NCBI RefSeq assembly: GCF_963678635.1
Contig: NC_087066.1
Coordinates: 22,227,996 to 22,291,995, forward strand
DNA: 64,000 nucleotides
Source: Symsagittifera roscoffensis
Taxonomy: Eukaryota; Xenacoelomorpha; Acoela; Convolutidae
Direction of reading: 5' to 3'
In this document: in pieces, positions 33,576-43,299 of the stretch
Layout of the letters: each line of letters begins with the position of its first letter
Numbering within the stretch: position 1 is the stretch's first letter
Notes under the pieces: model-generated
Databases searched by the model: none
The model's input: the letters and a program-made list of their open reading frames with translations, nothing else
What the model was told of the DNA's origin: nothing
Translations under genes and position numbers: made by a program

Positions 33576-35087
33576 TTACTTTTTTCCAAATCTGGATATA
33601 AGACTAGATGGAATTGGATTTCCGAATTTTTGTGTGGGACGTTTAGTTCTTTTTGGCCTTTCTGAGCTGACTTCAGGAATAGGCGTATAGAGGCTATTCT
33701 CGTAGTAGTTTTCTGAATTATTTGGGGATTGAGCATAATTTGAAAATCCTGCTGAGTTATTAGAAAGCTGATAAAAATTTTGGGGTGGTGAAACATGAAA
33801 CTGTGTTCTAATGTTCCGGTGGCTTTGCGAGCTACTTGGGCCATCGAGTTCACTTAGTTCATTTAATACACGTTTTGGGTATGGCGTAGAACTAGTAATA
33901 GGCTGTATATCGGGATTGAATGATGTTGATTCGAATAAATACCTTAAGTTCATAGTTTCTTGTCCGGAATCAGAACTTTGTTTTGGCGACTTATTTTGTT
34001 CAGATTTCCTAATTGTAGAATCGTGGTTTGTCATATGTTGATATCCACTAGATATCACTGGCCAATAGGAATAATTTGCGAATTCAGTCTTTTTGGGCTG
34101 ATTAAAATCGTCGATTTGTCGATTTGTTAGATGATTATAAAAACCATCGGACATTGGATCGGTTGAATATTCAGTAACCAGTTTTGGCATTATTTTTTCT
34201 TTTGGGAAGTATTCAACAATATGATTACGGTGTACTATTTTTTTCTCTGAGGTTGCGTCGTTTTCTATTTTATAGTTGACATCTGTTACTTGTTCAACTA
34301 CAGTATATGGGCCAGATCTTAAATGTAGCAGCTTTTGGGACCTTAAAAGTGGTTTAGATCTATTTTCCAGTAATACTTTACTGCCAATTTTGATTGGCTT
34401 ACCTAGCTTATGTTGATTTCGAAAATAATGCGCTTGATTAGTGACGCGGCGGCAATGCATATAAGTATTGCTGTAAATTGTGTTAAAAAGATTCTCCCTT
34501 TTTAAAATTTCTGAGGATATTCGGTTTTGGAGTAATTTATCGATTTTCTCATTTTTTACACTTTCTTCACTATGAACATGAGGTGAAAGGCCGGTGCAAT
34601 ATTCTGATATGCATCGTTTATCATTATCACGAAATAATCCTAGTTTTAGGCTTATTGGAATTTGTGGTTTAATGCCAAATACGATTTCGTATGGCGTATA
34701 ACCAGTACTTGAATTGACGGCGGTGTTGTGAGCAAAAGCAAATTTGTCTGTCAGTTCTGACCAATCAGAAACAGCATCATTTATAAAATGACTGAAATAT
34801 TGAGTTAAATGTTTATTTTGGACCTCAACTTTGCCGTTTGTCCGCGTTGCGTATGTAGTTCTTGGTCTAAGTGTAATACCTAATTCAAATGACCAATGAA
34901 CGAAATCATTGCTTATAAAAGCACTTCCATTATCATGAATGATTTGTTGTGGAATGCCAAATGATGTGATATATTTTTCAAGGAGATTGATTGTTTCCTT
35001 TGAATTGGCGTGTTTGCAAGGATATACTTGTATGTATCGAGAAAATGCGTCTACAACAACTAAACAATAGTTTTTGTCCGTTACTCA
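33576..35087 (-). pseudogene. pol: integrase core, C-terminal domain and tail
   Basis: An open frame continues integrase after a one-base frame change at about 35085. The catalytic set is visible across the change: Asp in IHIDHKGPL (previous frame), Asp in IIHDNGSAF and Glu in NGKVEVQNKH. A C-terminal segment RSGPYTVVEQVTDVNYKI matches the GPY/F module of Gypsy integrases. The last ~190 residues are Pro/Ser/Asn-rich with no known fold. Integrase joins the cDNA to host DNA. The frame itself has no ATG before 34460, as expected for part of a polyprotein. Confidence 0.85.
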
Positions 35088-36862
35088 TTGGTCTGAGTGG
35101 ACCTTTGTGGTCAATGTGAATTGTTTTCATTGGTGTTGTTTCTAGTTGACCCCATTGCTGTAAAGGAGCTTCATTTAAACCTTTTCTTTTTGGCTTGTTT
35201 TTTTGACAATCAAGACAATCGTGAAGAAGCATTTTTACCCATTTATAAAGTCCGGGCCAATAGAAGTATCTTTTAATACTTTCTAATATTTTTGATTCTC
35301 CGTGATGACCACTTAATGGATGACTATGGGCTAGCTTGAAACTGTTGAGAAATAATGATAGGGGCAAACATATTTTGGGGGTTTGGGAGCAATCATCGTT
35401 ATATTCATGAATACACAATAATTCATTTTGATTTTCAATGAACAGAAGATCAAACTGTCGAAGATAAGCTCTTATAGCTTTATCTTGATGTCGATGAGGT
35501 TTGGTTTCTGGTTTTGTACCTCTTTTGACCCATTTTTTGACAGTTTCATTTACTTGCTCTTTTAATAGTTCTTGGACAATTGTTTCTACGTCAAGAGCAG
35601 CAGTTTTTGCGAAATCGGTCAATTTAATGATTAAATCTAGTGAATCATTTTTTTCTTTTTCTGAGTGCAAGCTAATTGGTTCAATTAGCTTTGATGTTTT
35701 AGTTCTATTTTCAAAATTTTGTTTTGCCTGTTCAAACTCGTCAATTAGACTTTGTTCGACATTGCCCTCGCAAAGTTCTATCCACTCTTGGTTATCAAGA
35801 TCGTCATCCAGAGCGAAAAGTTCTTCAGGTATTTCTTCGTAAATATTTTGAGTTGACAATTTTTTTATTTGGTTGATTTGTTTGCCAAATTTAAAAAAAT
35901 CTGTTATATTCTGGATTGCGTTGCAAGATTCTTCGTAGTAATCTGGTGCTTCTTCAATGCTGAAGTCACCTTTTTCACTTATATCAAAAAGTTTCCTTTT
36001 TCCACCATGCAATTGAGCAATGATTGGATAGCAATCGTTGTGTGTTGTATTTTTGTCTTCTTTGTGAAGCACTGAATAATTAATTTGTTCTCCGGTGTCT
36101 AGAACAAACTTTATTTCATTTGGAATTGTTTTATGTACAATTTGATATTTTTTAATGTCAGCGATTGGAACATTTCTGCTTAAAAGGTCAGGGAAAGCTA
36201 AGTTTGTGCCTGGTGTGTAGATAATTTTTAGATTATGAAACTTGGTCAGCACAACTTGATATTTAAAAAATTGGTGTGAAAGTTGTCCTTTTCTGGACCA
36301 TAAAAACAAAATTGGTCGATGGTCACAATACAGATATATGGGGAATGGTGAACCTATAATATAGAATTCATATGTTTGAAGAGCAGATATAATACCACAC
36401 AGTTCACGATGCTGTGGTGACATTTTTTGTTCTGCTTTATCAAAAACTCTGGAGTTTGCGGATACAATTTTCTTTCCGTCTGGAAAGGCTTGGAATAAAA
36501 TACATCCAGTTCCTACATTCGAAGAGTCGGCGTGAATGTGAAATGGGTAATCTGTGTTTGGGATTGCATTAGCAATATCATGGCAAAATCTGTCTTTCAA
36601 TTTCTGAAAAACGGCTTCATGACATGGTAGCCATTGAAATTTGTTTTCGGTGTTTGCAAGCTCGTATAGACATTTCGCATCTACATGAAATTTAATTATG
36701 TAAGTACTATAGAATCCCATTACTCCGAGAACACCCAGTACTTCGGTTTTAGATTCGGGTGATTTTAGGTTTTTTATATCATCTATGCGAGAAGCTATAG
36801 GAGAAAGACCTTCTTCCGATACCACGTGACCAAGGAACTTCACTTTTCGTAGTAAAAAAAAA
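35075..36862 (-). pseudogene. pol: RT connection, RNase H, linker and integrase zinc finger
   Basis: The frame is open from the A/T homopolymer at 36854-36862 to about 35075. It covers the end of RT (KVKFLGHVVSEEGLSPI), the connection, and RNase H with acidic residues in HADSSNVGTG, HREL, CDHRPI and FPDLLSR. A 250-residue acidic linker of unknown role follows, then the integrase HHCC finger (H-x-HPLSGHHGE, CLDCQKNK). A one-base indel in the nine-base homopolymer separates it from the YIDD-containing frame upstream, and another at about 35085 separates it from the integrase core. Confidence 0.85.
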
Positions 36863-37051
36863 TGTTTTACCGGGAGCTGCTTTAAGGTTTGCTTTACGAA
36901 GCAAAGAGTGGTATTCTCTGATAGTATCAAACATTTCGTTTTTATTTTTACTCTGTAGAAGAGTATCGTCAATATATGTTATTGCCTTTTTTGTTTTTAT
37001 GAGCGGACCGAAAGCGTATCTCATTAGTTTACTAAAGAAGTTTGGAAGTGG
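36779..37051 (-). pseudogene. pol: remnant of reverse transcriptase (YIDD)
   Basis: Only the C-terminal third of the RT fingers-palm is present: NFFSKLMRYAFGPLIK, then YIDDTLLQSKN, the catalytic motif. The segments with the first catalytic aspartate and the LPFG-type motif are missing. Just upstream a 19-bp direct repeat (TAAAGAAGTTTGGAAGTGG on the plus strand, 37033-37051 and 37055-37073) marks the join with the macro-domain ORF, so the loss looks like an internal deletion at that spot. RT copies genomic RNA to DNA; this copy cannot encode a full enzyme. Confidence 0.85.
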
Positions 37052-37053
37052 TT

Positions 37054-38535
37054 TTAAAGAAGTTTGGAAGTGGCATCAGCCGAGAAATCGGTGGCTAGTT
37101 TGCCTTCGCTGTTACAGGCCTGAACTATATCAGAACCGATTTGTTCAAATATTTCTGATACACTTTCTGTATCAAATACTTCTAGCGCAGGCATGCTATT
37201 GAGTTCCCAACCAGGTACATAGACATAAATTGTTATTCCAGAGAATCTAAATACATCGACGATAATTTTAGAAACTTCTTTCCAATCCATTTTGTCTAGA
37301 CCACAAGCAATTTTTGGCATTGCAATACAACGAATATTATTAGCAATCGCATGATGTTTCATTTCATCTAGTGCATAGTGAATGCTTTGATAGGTAGGTT
37401 TTTGGAAATATCTTTCCTTGGTGATCAGATTGTAAATTATCTGTCCCGAACTGGGATCTCGATAAACGATGATTTCGTTCACGCTGCTATTACTATAGCT
37501 ACAAAAATCTCTCATTTTTGTATATCGTCGACAGACCATTTCGGCAAAGCCTTGGGTCATGGCTCTATCAGCAGAAATGCATTGCGCAATTGGCATGTTT
37601 GATTCGAATATAGATTGTTGTCGGAAATCGATGTATTTTATACAAGAATCATAAACTCGGCTTGTACATTCTTGTGTGGTGTTTACAATTGTGTTTAACA
37701 TGAAACAACTGTCAAATTCTGAACTTTCATTTAGAATAGTTGCTGTGAATTCATTGCAGTCTTGGATTGCATATACTTTTTCTTCTCCTTGTATATCTGT
37801 TACTGCATATCCGAGTACGCCTTTATTTATTGTTACTGGGTGGTCTTGTTGATTTTCAATCAAAATCGGGAGTTTGTATTCAGTTTGAACACAAATGGTA
37901 TTCATGAAAATTAAACCAGTTTTACACGTGTCTTTGTGTGGAAGAAATGTAGTTCCTTTTTTAAAATATGTTTCGGCTGTATGTTTATACAGATGTGAGG
38001 AGCGGTGTGAGATATAGAGGGGATCTTTAAGTCGGATTGTTTCTATTTTAGAAACATTCGGATATTCTTTATCATTGTTTAATAAGCCATATGAGGTGAC
38101 ACCATCTTCGGATTTTAGTTCCACTGCTGGGATATCAAAATAAAGGGCTTTAAGAAACAAATGACAGAAGTCGATTCCTAATAGATTAACAGTGCGTTCT
38201 TCTGTTATCCAGACTTTGTGGTTTGTTGGATACTTTCCGTCGGTATCAAAGCATGAAACGATTGATGTATGGCCAAGCATACGGATTTCAGATCCGTTGT
38301 AAGTTTTGGTTTTACTTTGGGATTTGAAAAGAGTCAGTTTTTGTCCAATTTTGTTTAATTCTCGATAAGTTGGTTCATTTATGATACTACAAGTTGATCC
38401 TGGATCGACCATAAATTCAATTTCCAGTCCACTATTTTTATTTGTGTCTCCGGTGGCGAAATGATACAGATTGAGATAGATTCTTGCTTTTGGATTGCTA
38501 TCTTCACTTGGCTTCGGAGACTTTAATAGTTTAAA
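37054..38535 (-). CDS. Protease, pre-RT segment and TARG1-like macro domain
   Basis: The frame starts at the slippery site and ends at a TAA at 37054. Counting from the Met at 38412: residues 1-100 are a retropepsin-like aspartic protease (VDPGSTCSII, with Pro where Thr/Ser is usual, and NLLGIDFCHLF). Residues 110-255 are the beta-rich segment usual before Gypsy RT (TINKGVLGYA). Residues 258-402 are a macro domain: QCISADRAMTQGFAEM, IIYNLITKERYFQKPTYQ, IAMPKIACGLDKMDWKEV, GITIYVYVPGW. This is the pattern of the TARG1/OARD1 and ALC1 class, with the Lys of LITK (332) and Asp of GLD (373) expected in the active site. Such domains bind ADP-ribose and can remove it from proteins. About 50 further residues reach the RT deletion. 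Confidence 0.85.
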   Translation of the reverse strand, partial: FKLLKSPKPSEDSNPKARIYLNLYHFATGDTNKNSGLEIEFMVDPGSTCSIINEPTYRELNKIGQKLTLFKSQSKTKTYNGSEIRMLGHTSIVSCFDTDGKYPTNHKVWITEERTVNLLGIDFCHLFLKALYFDIPAVELKSEDGVTSYGLLNNDKEYPNVSKIETIRLKDPLYISHRSSHLYKHTAETYFKKGTTFLPHKDTCKTGLIFMNTICVQTEYKLPILIENQQDHPVTINKGVLGYAVTDIQGEEKVYAIQDCNEFTATILNESSEFDSCFMLNTIVNTTQECTSRVYDSCIKYIDFRQQSIFESNMPIAQCISADRAMTQGFAEMVCRRYTKMRDFCSYSNSSVNEIIVYRDPSSGQIIYNLITKERYFQKPTYQSIHYALDEMKHHAIANNIRCIAMPKIACGLDKMDWKEVSKIIVDVFRFSGITIYVYVPGWELNSMPALEVFDTESVSEIFEQIGSDIVQACNSEGKLATDFSADATSKLL

Positions 38536-39934
38536 GGAAACATATCTGTCAGTGCGTTACAGTAGTTAGTTTCTTCTTCTACCCACTGGGTATTTTCAAC
38601 TTGATTTTGATTCATTCTGAATCCTGGTGATCTTGATCTATCAGAATCACGACTATTTGTTCGGTTATATCCGTTTTGATTATATTGTCGACCTCTAGGA
38701 TTACTGCTGGATTGCCTTTTCTCTTGGTCATAATGCTGTTTTGCAGCTTGTTCATTATCTCTGAAAGTATTTTGTTTTGGGTATTTTTCGTCATATGACT
38801 CGTTTTGTCTGGGATTGGAATTGTATGATGGCTGTTGATTATTTCTTGGATAACCGTTTTTGCTATAGTTACTATGATAACGAATACCATAGTTACTTTG
38901 ATTCTGGAAATTTGGAGTTCCAGACCGTTTCGATTTGTAAAGTTGTTGTTTCTTGACTGATCGTTTTGATTGTAATTTCTTTGATTTGAGAAATTTCGGT
39001 TACGTTTATAGTCGGTCTCAAATGACACTTTTCTATCATTTTTAATTGTTAGTTCTTTGCGAAGTTTGTTTACTTCGTCCTGGACTTGTTTCTTAGAGCA
39101 TCTAGAGATAGAATGACCGTTCATCCTACAATAATCACAGAAGCGTGTCTTATTTGGTCTGCCTTTTACATCCGGATCGCGGCGACGAAAGGAATGTTGT
39201 TCGTTTATGGCACTAACCTCTTGATTTTTAATCAATTTGGTTAACTCTTTTATTTGCGTTTCTAATGATGTCATTTTATTTGTCGAGGTTTTATTTGCAG
39301 GATCAGTGGCGACGATAAAAGTTAAATCTTTTGTAATTATATGATTGGTAAACGTTACCCATCCTGCGTTGGGGTTTTCTATCATATATTCATGAGCTTT
39401 CTGCTTCAGAGCTAAGGGTTTTAGACCTTTAACTGAGAAATCTATATACTTTTGAGTTCTTTGTCTCGTTTGTATATTTTTTTCCAATGCCTGTGCATCG
39501 GCATCAGCATGAACAGTAGTATCAATGCTTTCAGGCCAACCCTTGTCGACTGATGTTTTAATCCTATGGAAGTAATTTTTTATTAATTCGCCCTCTTGTC
39601 GAGTGGCATTTTCAGCATCAATTCGATGCTTGAAACGATCTCTTCCATCAGTGAACCTTTTAAGAAAAAAACTTTTTAGTTCAGCCCAAGTAGTAGTATT
39701 AGTTACTTCATCAGTATACCATTCAAGAGCTGTTTCTGTTAATAGAGATCCAAACAAACTTTTTTGTCTGTGATCATAGTTAGGCTGAGCGCCAGCGTCT
39801 GTGGGTCGTTGCCCTAGTGAGAAAACAATTTTATTCTCAACTGAAGTCCAAAAGGCTTTTGCGTTTAGGTCTGAATCATTTCCTGAGAATGATACAAAAG
39901 ACAAGTTAGGATGGGTGATTGGGTGATCGGCCAT
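38523..39934 (-). pseudogene. gag (one frameshift)
   Basis: The ATG at 39934 opens a Gypsy Gag: a capsid-type region (SLFGSLLTETALEWYTDE, FLKRFTDGRDRFKHRID, NYFHRIKTSVDKGWP) and one CCHC knuckle (CDYCRMNGHSISRC, residues 266-279). At about residue 337 (near 38926) the frame is lost. An Asn/Gln/Ser/Arg-rich nucleocapsid tail continues in the next frame to the stop at 38525-38523, two codons after the T TTA AAC site. Gag packages the RNA and builds particles. The indel may be a real mutation or a sequencing error. Confidence 0.85.
38529..38535 (-). promoter_or_regulatory. Minus-1 ribosomal frameshift site T TTA AAC
   Basis: In the gag C-terminal frame the codons read CCT TTA AAC TAT TAA. The heptamer T TTA AAC is a canonical slippery sequence, and a minus-1 slip enters exactly the protease frame (TTT AAA CTA TTA AAG). 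It stands two codons before the gag stop, as expected for Gag-Pol expression. No downstream pseudoknot was worked out. Confidence 0.75.
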
Positions 39935-39954
39935 CTTACTTTTTTCAAGTTAAG

Positions 39955-40320
39955 ATATCCAATTTAAAGTTTTGAAATTTGATAATTTCAACTTTTGAAA
40001 TTTTCAGATTTTTGAAATTTTGATAAATTCAATTTTTGAGTTTTTGATAATTTCAACTTTTTGAAATTTGATAATTTCAACTTTTGAAATTTTCAACTTT
40101 TTGAAATTTTGATAATTTCAATTTTTGAACTTTTCAACTTTTTTGAAATTTTGATAATTTCAATTTTTGAATTTTTGATAATTTCAACTTTTGAAATTTT
40201 CAACTTTTTTGAAATTTTGATAATTTCAATTTTGGAATTTTTGATAATTTCAACTTTTGAAATTTTCAACTTTTTGAAATTTTGATAATCTCAGTTTTTT
40301 GAGATTTTGAAAATTGAGTG
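39955..40320 (-). repeat. Leader array of GAAATTTTGATAATTTC palindromes
   Basis: About 360 bp between the 5' LTR and gag consist of imperfect repeats of TTTTGATAATTTCAACTTTT and TTGAAATTTTGATAATTTCA. The unit is close to an inverted repeat and would fold into short A/U hairpins in RNA. It sits where packaging and dimerisation signals usually lie; a role there is inference. Confidence 0.85.
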
Positions 40321-40358
40321 AATTTTTGAAACTTGTGTGCCTCACTGGTCGCATCAAT

Positions 40359-40907
40359 TATTCCAAACTAACTTGACTTAACTTAATGCGATCGACCAAA
40401 TCGCAGCTAGTTAGAACAAGGGGTCTTTCTGAATGTTGCTAAGACTTTCCTATTCTTATTCAACAGACAAAGTTTCTTTCACTCGTAAATAGGTATATTA
40501 TTTCAAATATAGAGGACACACATCAATTTTATATCAAGAGACATTGGGGTATGGATTTATAGTTATCAAGATAAAGATTTGAGATTTTGGTTATTAGGAT
40601 TGTTGGGGGTCTCAGTATGAGAGTGGTTATGAGATTTGAGAAAGTGATGAAGTGATATTTGGTATATTTTCGCTTGCCTGATAGACCATAGATTTTGATA
40701 TTTTCAATATTCCATCTGTTGGTTAAACCAATCAGAAAGAAACAACACATGCTGTAATGTTTGCTTTTGGTGATATTTTATCAACCGAGCAAACACATAA
40801 TTTCAAGTCAGAACATGTGGTAAAAGTTTAAGAATTATGTTTCTGATTTCAAGTCAGAACATATGGTAAAAGTTTAAGAATTGTGTTTCTGATTTCAATT
40901 CAGAACA
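40359..40907 (-). repeat. 5' LTR (549 bp)
   Basis: The right-hand LTR is the 5' one for this minus-strand element. It ends TTGGAATA on the element strand, followed by ATTGATGCGACC. It is nearly identical to 28468-29013 (about seven substitutions and one 3-bp indel). It holds the ~46-bp U3 repeats at 40809-40907. Confidence 0.92.
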
Positions 40908-40911
40908 ATTG
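40908..40911. repeat. Target-site duplication ATTG (right)
   Basis: Matches the ATTG at 28464-28467 and directly abuts the LTR. Confidence 0.85.
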
Positions 40912-41015
40912 GCATTAGTTTTATTGAAAAAATTGACTTGTTTTGTTTTTCATAGTTTTTTGATTTACCGACCCGTCCTAAAAAATTGAAAATTTATTAA
41001 TGGAAAAAAATCTTG

Positions 41016-41180
41016 TTACGAATCCAATTTTGTGTCCGTCTCAATCGTCTTTGCTTCCTCTGTCTTGCCCTGGATGGACAACACGCTGTCCCCCGGTGTT
41101 TTCTGGTCCAGCTGCAGTTCAAGTTTTGTCATCAGTTCTCGTCCTCTTTCAAAGTTCTGTTTCTTCTTATCAGCTTGATC
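41016..41180 (-). CDS. Possible last exon, unrecognised protein
   Basis: After an AG at 41181 the frame reads DQADKKKQNFERGRELM, then TKLELQLDQKTPGDSV, and stops at TAA 41018-41016. The composition is charged and helix-forming and the GC content is raised compared with the flanks, both like a real exon. It lies just downstream of the decayed gag-protease fragment on the same strand, so it might instead be part of that element. No polypyrimidine tract supports the acceptor. Confidence 0.3.
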   Translation of the reverse strand, partial: DQADKKKQNFERGRELMTKLELQLDQKTPGDSVLSIQGKTEEAKTIETDTKLDS

Positions 41181-41194
41181 CTTTCAAATATCGA

Positions 41195-42385
41195 CTACTC
41201 ATTTGACTCCAGCTCGACTTCTAGTGTTCCCAGTAAGTGTATCGAGTTAATATAGAATCCTTGAATTCGTTATCATGCGGCCACTGGTTTAACTTAACTA
41301 TCGTAGATTCTAACGTCCTCTTTAGTTCTCCAATTGTGAAGATCAATATCGATGAGCCACAGTCAATCCACACACTTGCTTTCTTACTTTTGATGTTCAG
41401 TGGCAACTTTGCGCCCACCATTTTCCGCTGTGGCTCCATTTTCAAAGCTGCATTTGCCGCTTTGACTAGGTGGACATCACCACATGGTCCCCAGAGCTAT
41501 CTGAATTCTAACGAACAATATAACTGTTTAGACTTGCTTACCCATCCCATTGAGTTTTCATGTGGCAAATGGACATTTTTCATCTCCCCCAACTCGCTTA
41601 GGTCCTGATTTGTTTGTCTTTGGATCAACCGAAACGCAGACCACCCTCGATTTCCTCTCCCCGGCACGCGCGTTTGTAGTGGACCAATGTTTTGCAAGTT
41701 GTACATGTCACTCCTCTTGCCGGGCACTGTGACATGTGTTCTGACTTGAAACCCGGGTGATCGCAGTTGTAGCATCGTTGGTTATCTGCGTGTAATCCCC
41801 CTCGAAATTCCTTCACGCTTTCTTTGTTGTTTTTCTTGACTGGCAGTGCTCTTTTTACCATAAGCCAAACCCTCATGAACCTCGTCTCTGGCGTTCTAAA
41901 ACTGAATTTTTAGGCTACCCCACTTAGCACTGAATGAAAAGTTCAACTGTTTCACCGAGATTTAGTTTTCATGATAATTGAAGGGTCTCAAATTTTTCTT
42001 TTCAATTTTTTTTGAATTCGGCCTTCATCACATCGCGTACCCTCGGATATTGAGTCAAACTCAAATGTGGAATTCATCTTGTCCTTTTTTGTCCAAACAC
42101 AGGTAGAGGTGAAAAACATCGTTTCTTCCCCTTCTAATTGCTTCTTTTGTCTTCATCCCCTGGCAAACATTGGTTTGCTCTGTTGCTGATATATCCGTGA
42201 ATGGGAAATTTTTCAGGTTAATGGAAGCTTTTGCCACCAACCCCATTGGATTTTGTTGAGCCTGATTTCCCATAACTTCGGCGGTTTTGCAAATTTCGTT
42301 AGCGAAAAAGATGCTATTCCAAGTGGCGTCGTCATGTTGAAAATGGTTAACCGATACTGTAAGTTGCAGCTTTAAAAGATGACTA
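41195..42385 (-). pseudogene. Decayed Gypsy gag and protease fragment
   Basis: Broken minus-strand frames in order: a gag-like stretch (about 42385-42061), two zinc knuckles (CYNCDHPG, then CPARGVTCTTCKTLVHYKRACR, 41800-41680), and a protease-like start KASVWIDCGSSILIF (about 41390) with Cys where Thr is usual, followed in another frame by INSIHLLGTLEVELESNE. The CPARG-x-TC-x2-C knuckle pair is typical of one Ty3/Gypsy lineage and resembles the plus-strand element at 57.9 kb more than the neighbour at 28468-40907. No RT follows. The right side is cut by the TIR element at 42386. Confidence 0.6.
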
Positions 42386-43072
42386 CCCGTTTTGACCAAA
42401 AATGATAGTCATATAATTCTCATAAATGGCAAATTTCTTTTCATTTAATTACATACAGTTCTATACGTACAGAAAAATGTATGAAATCTCTATAATAAAC
42501 ATTTCCCATAAACGGAAATTGTTTGATATGTATTTTCTCCATACAAAATTGTTCTGAAAAATTTTGTGTTGTGTTTGCAACCCAACACAAATGACAAAGA
42601 CCTTGGTTACTCAAAGCATCAAAGGTTTAACGCTCTTGCATTTTCAATGCAAAGAAATTGACATGAATTTTCTTCGAGCTAGCTTTCACAATCCTATGAG
42701 ATCCCTATGAGACATTGATCAACGCATACATAAACACGCCATACAAAAGAATTAGGAATTTTCAGCGTTTAGAAAAATGACGTTTAAGTGAAAATAAAAA
42801 ACGCCAATATTATCGTATCCAGGACTACGTAATGCACACAAAAAATTAAATGCGTACAAATTTCGATTTGCGGTTGAAAAAAAAACTTTGGAGCAAATTT
42901 TTAAAATTACTTGATATTGGTGTCGCCAAAAATATTGTTTTTCGAAAACGTATGAAAATTGTATGACAAGCATTTTCTCCATACACTTGATGTATGGAAT
43001 TGTATGATAATGATTTTGTTGTATGGAATTGAATGATAACCATTTTCGGTGTATGGAGGTCAACCCGGGTAG
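42386..43072. mobile_element. CCCG-ended TIR element, TCATAC family (687 bp)
   Basis: Starts CCCGTTTTGACCAAAAATG and ends GGAGGTCAACCCGGG; the ends are imperfect inverted repeats. Inside, words of the type ATAGTCATATAATTC and TGTATGGAATTGTATGATAA recur in both orientations. Related copies lie at 56280-56676 and 56786-57323. No ORF. Confidence 0.65.
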
Positions 43073-43299
43073 TTTTATAAGTTAGATCGCAGGCAATGGT
43101 TTAGCGAAGATAATAGTTTACTACGAACGTCACTATCTGTTAGCACCAAAATTGCACAGAATGGTTGACAAAATGATTGACAGTATAATTGAACTAGAAC
43201 TGAATTGGACTCGTGAACTAATTCAATCACGCAATTAGTATAGATATACGACACTGGGATCGGGGGGGGGGTGATCCCTACAGGGATCATTGGGTATAG

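Larger units (their letters stand above)
28468..40907 (-). mobile_element. Ty3/Gypsy env-bearing retroelement with macro domain and accessory genes (12.4 kb)
   Basis: Bounded by two LTRs and an ATTG target duplication. Order along its sense (minus) strand: 5' LTR, repeat-rich leader, gag, minus-1 frameshift site, protease with pre-RT segment, macro domain, truncated RT, RNase H, long linker, integrase with GPY/F-like segment and a Pro/Ser tail, a gene on the opposite strand, env, accessory exon 2, repeat-rich 3' untranslated region, 3' LTR. Apart from the missing stretch of RT it looks like a complete complex retrovirus-like element. Its coding frames carry several indels and stops, so this copy is probably not autonomous. 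No standard TGG primer-binding site follows the 5' LTR; the closest is TGATGCGACCAGTGAGGC. Confidence 0.92.

Noticed and set aside
34978..36075. Plus-strand ORFs of 60-115 codons opposite pol
   Set aside because: They mirror the pol frame; no motif or splice signal.
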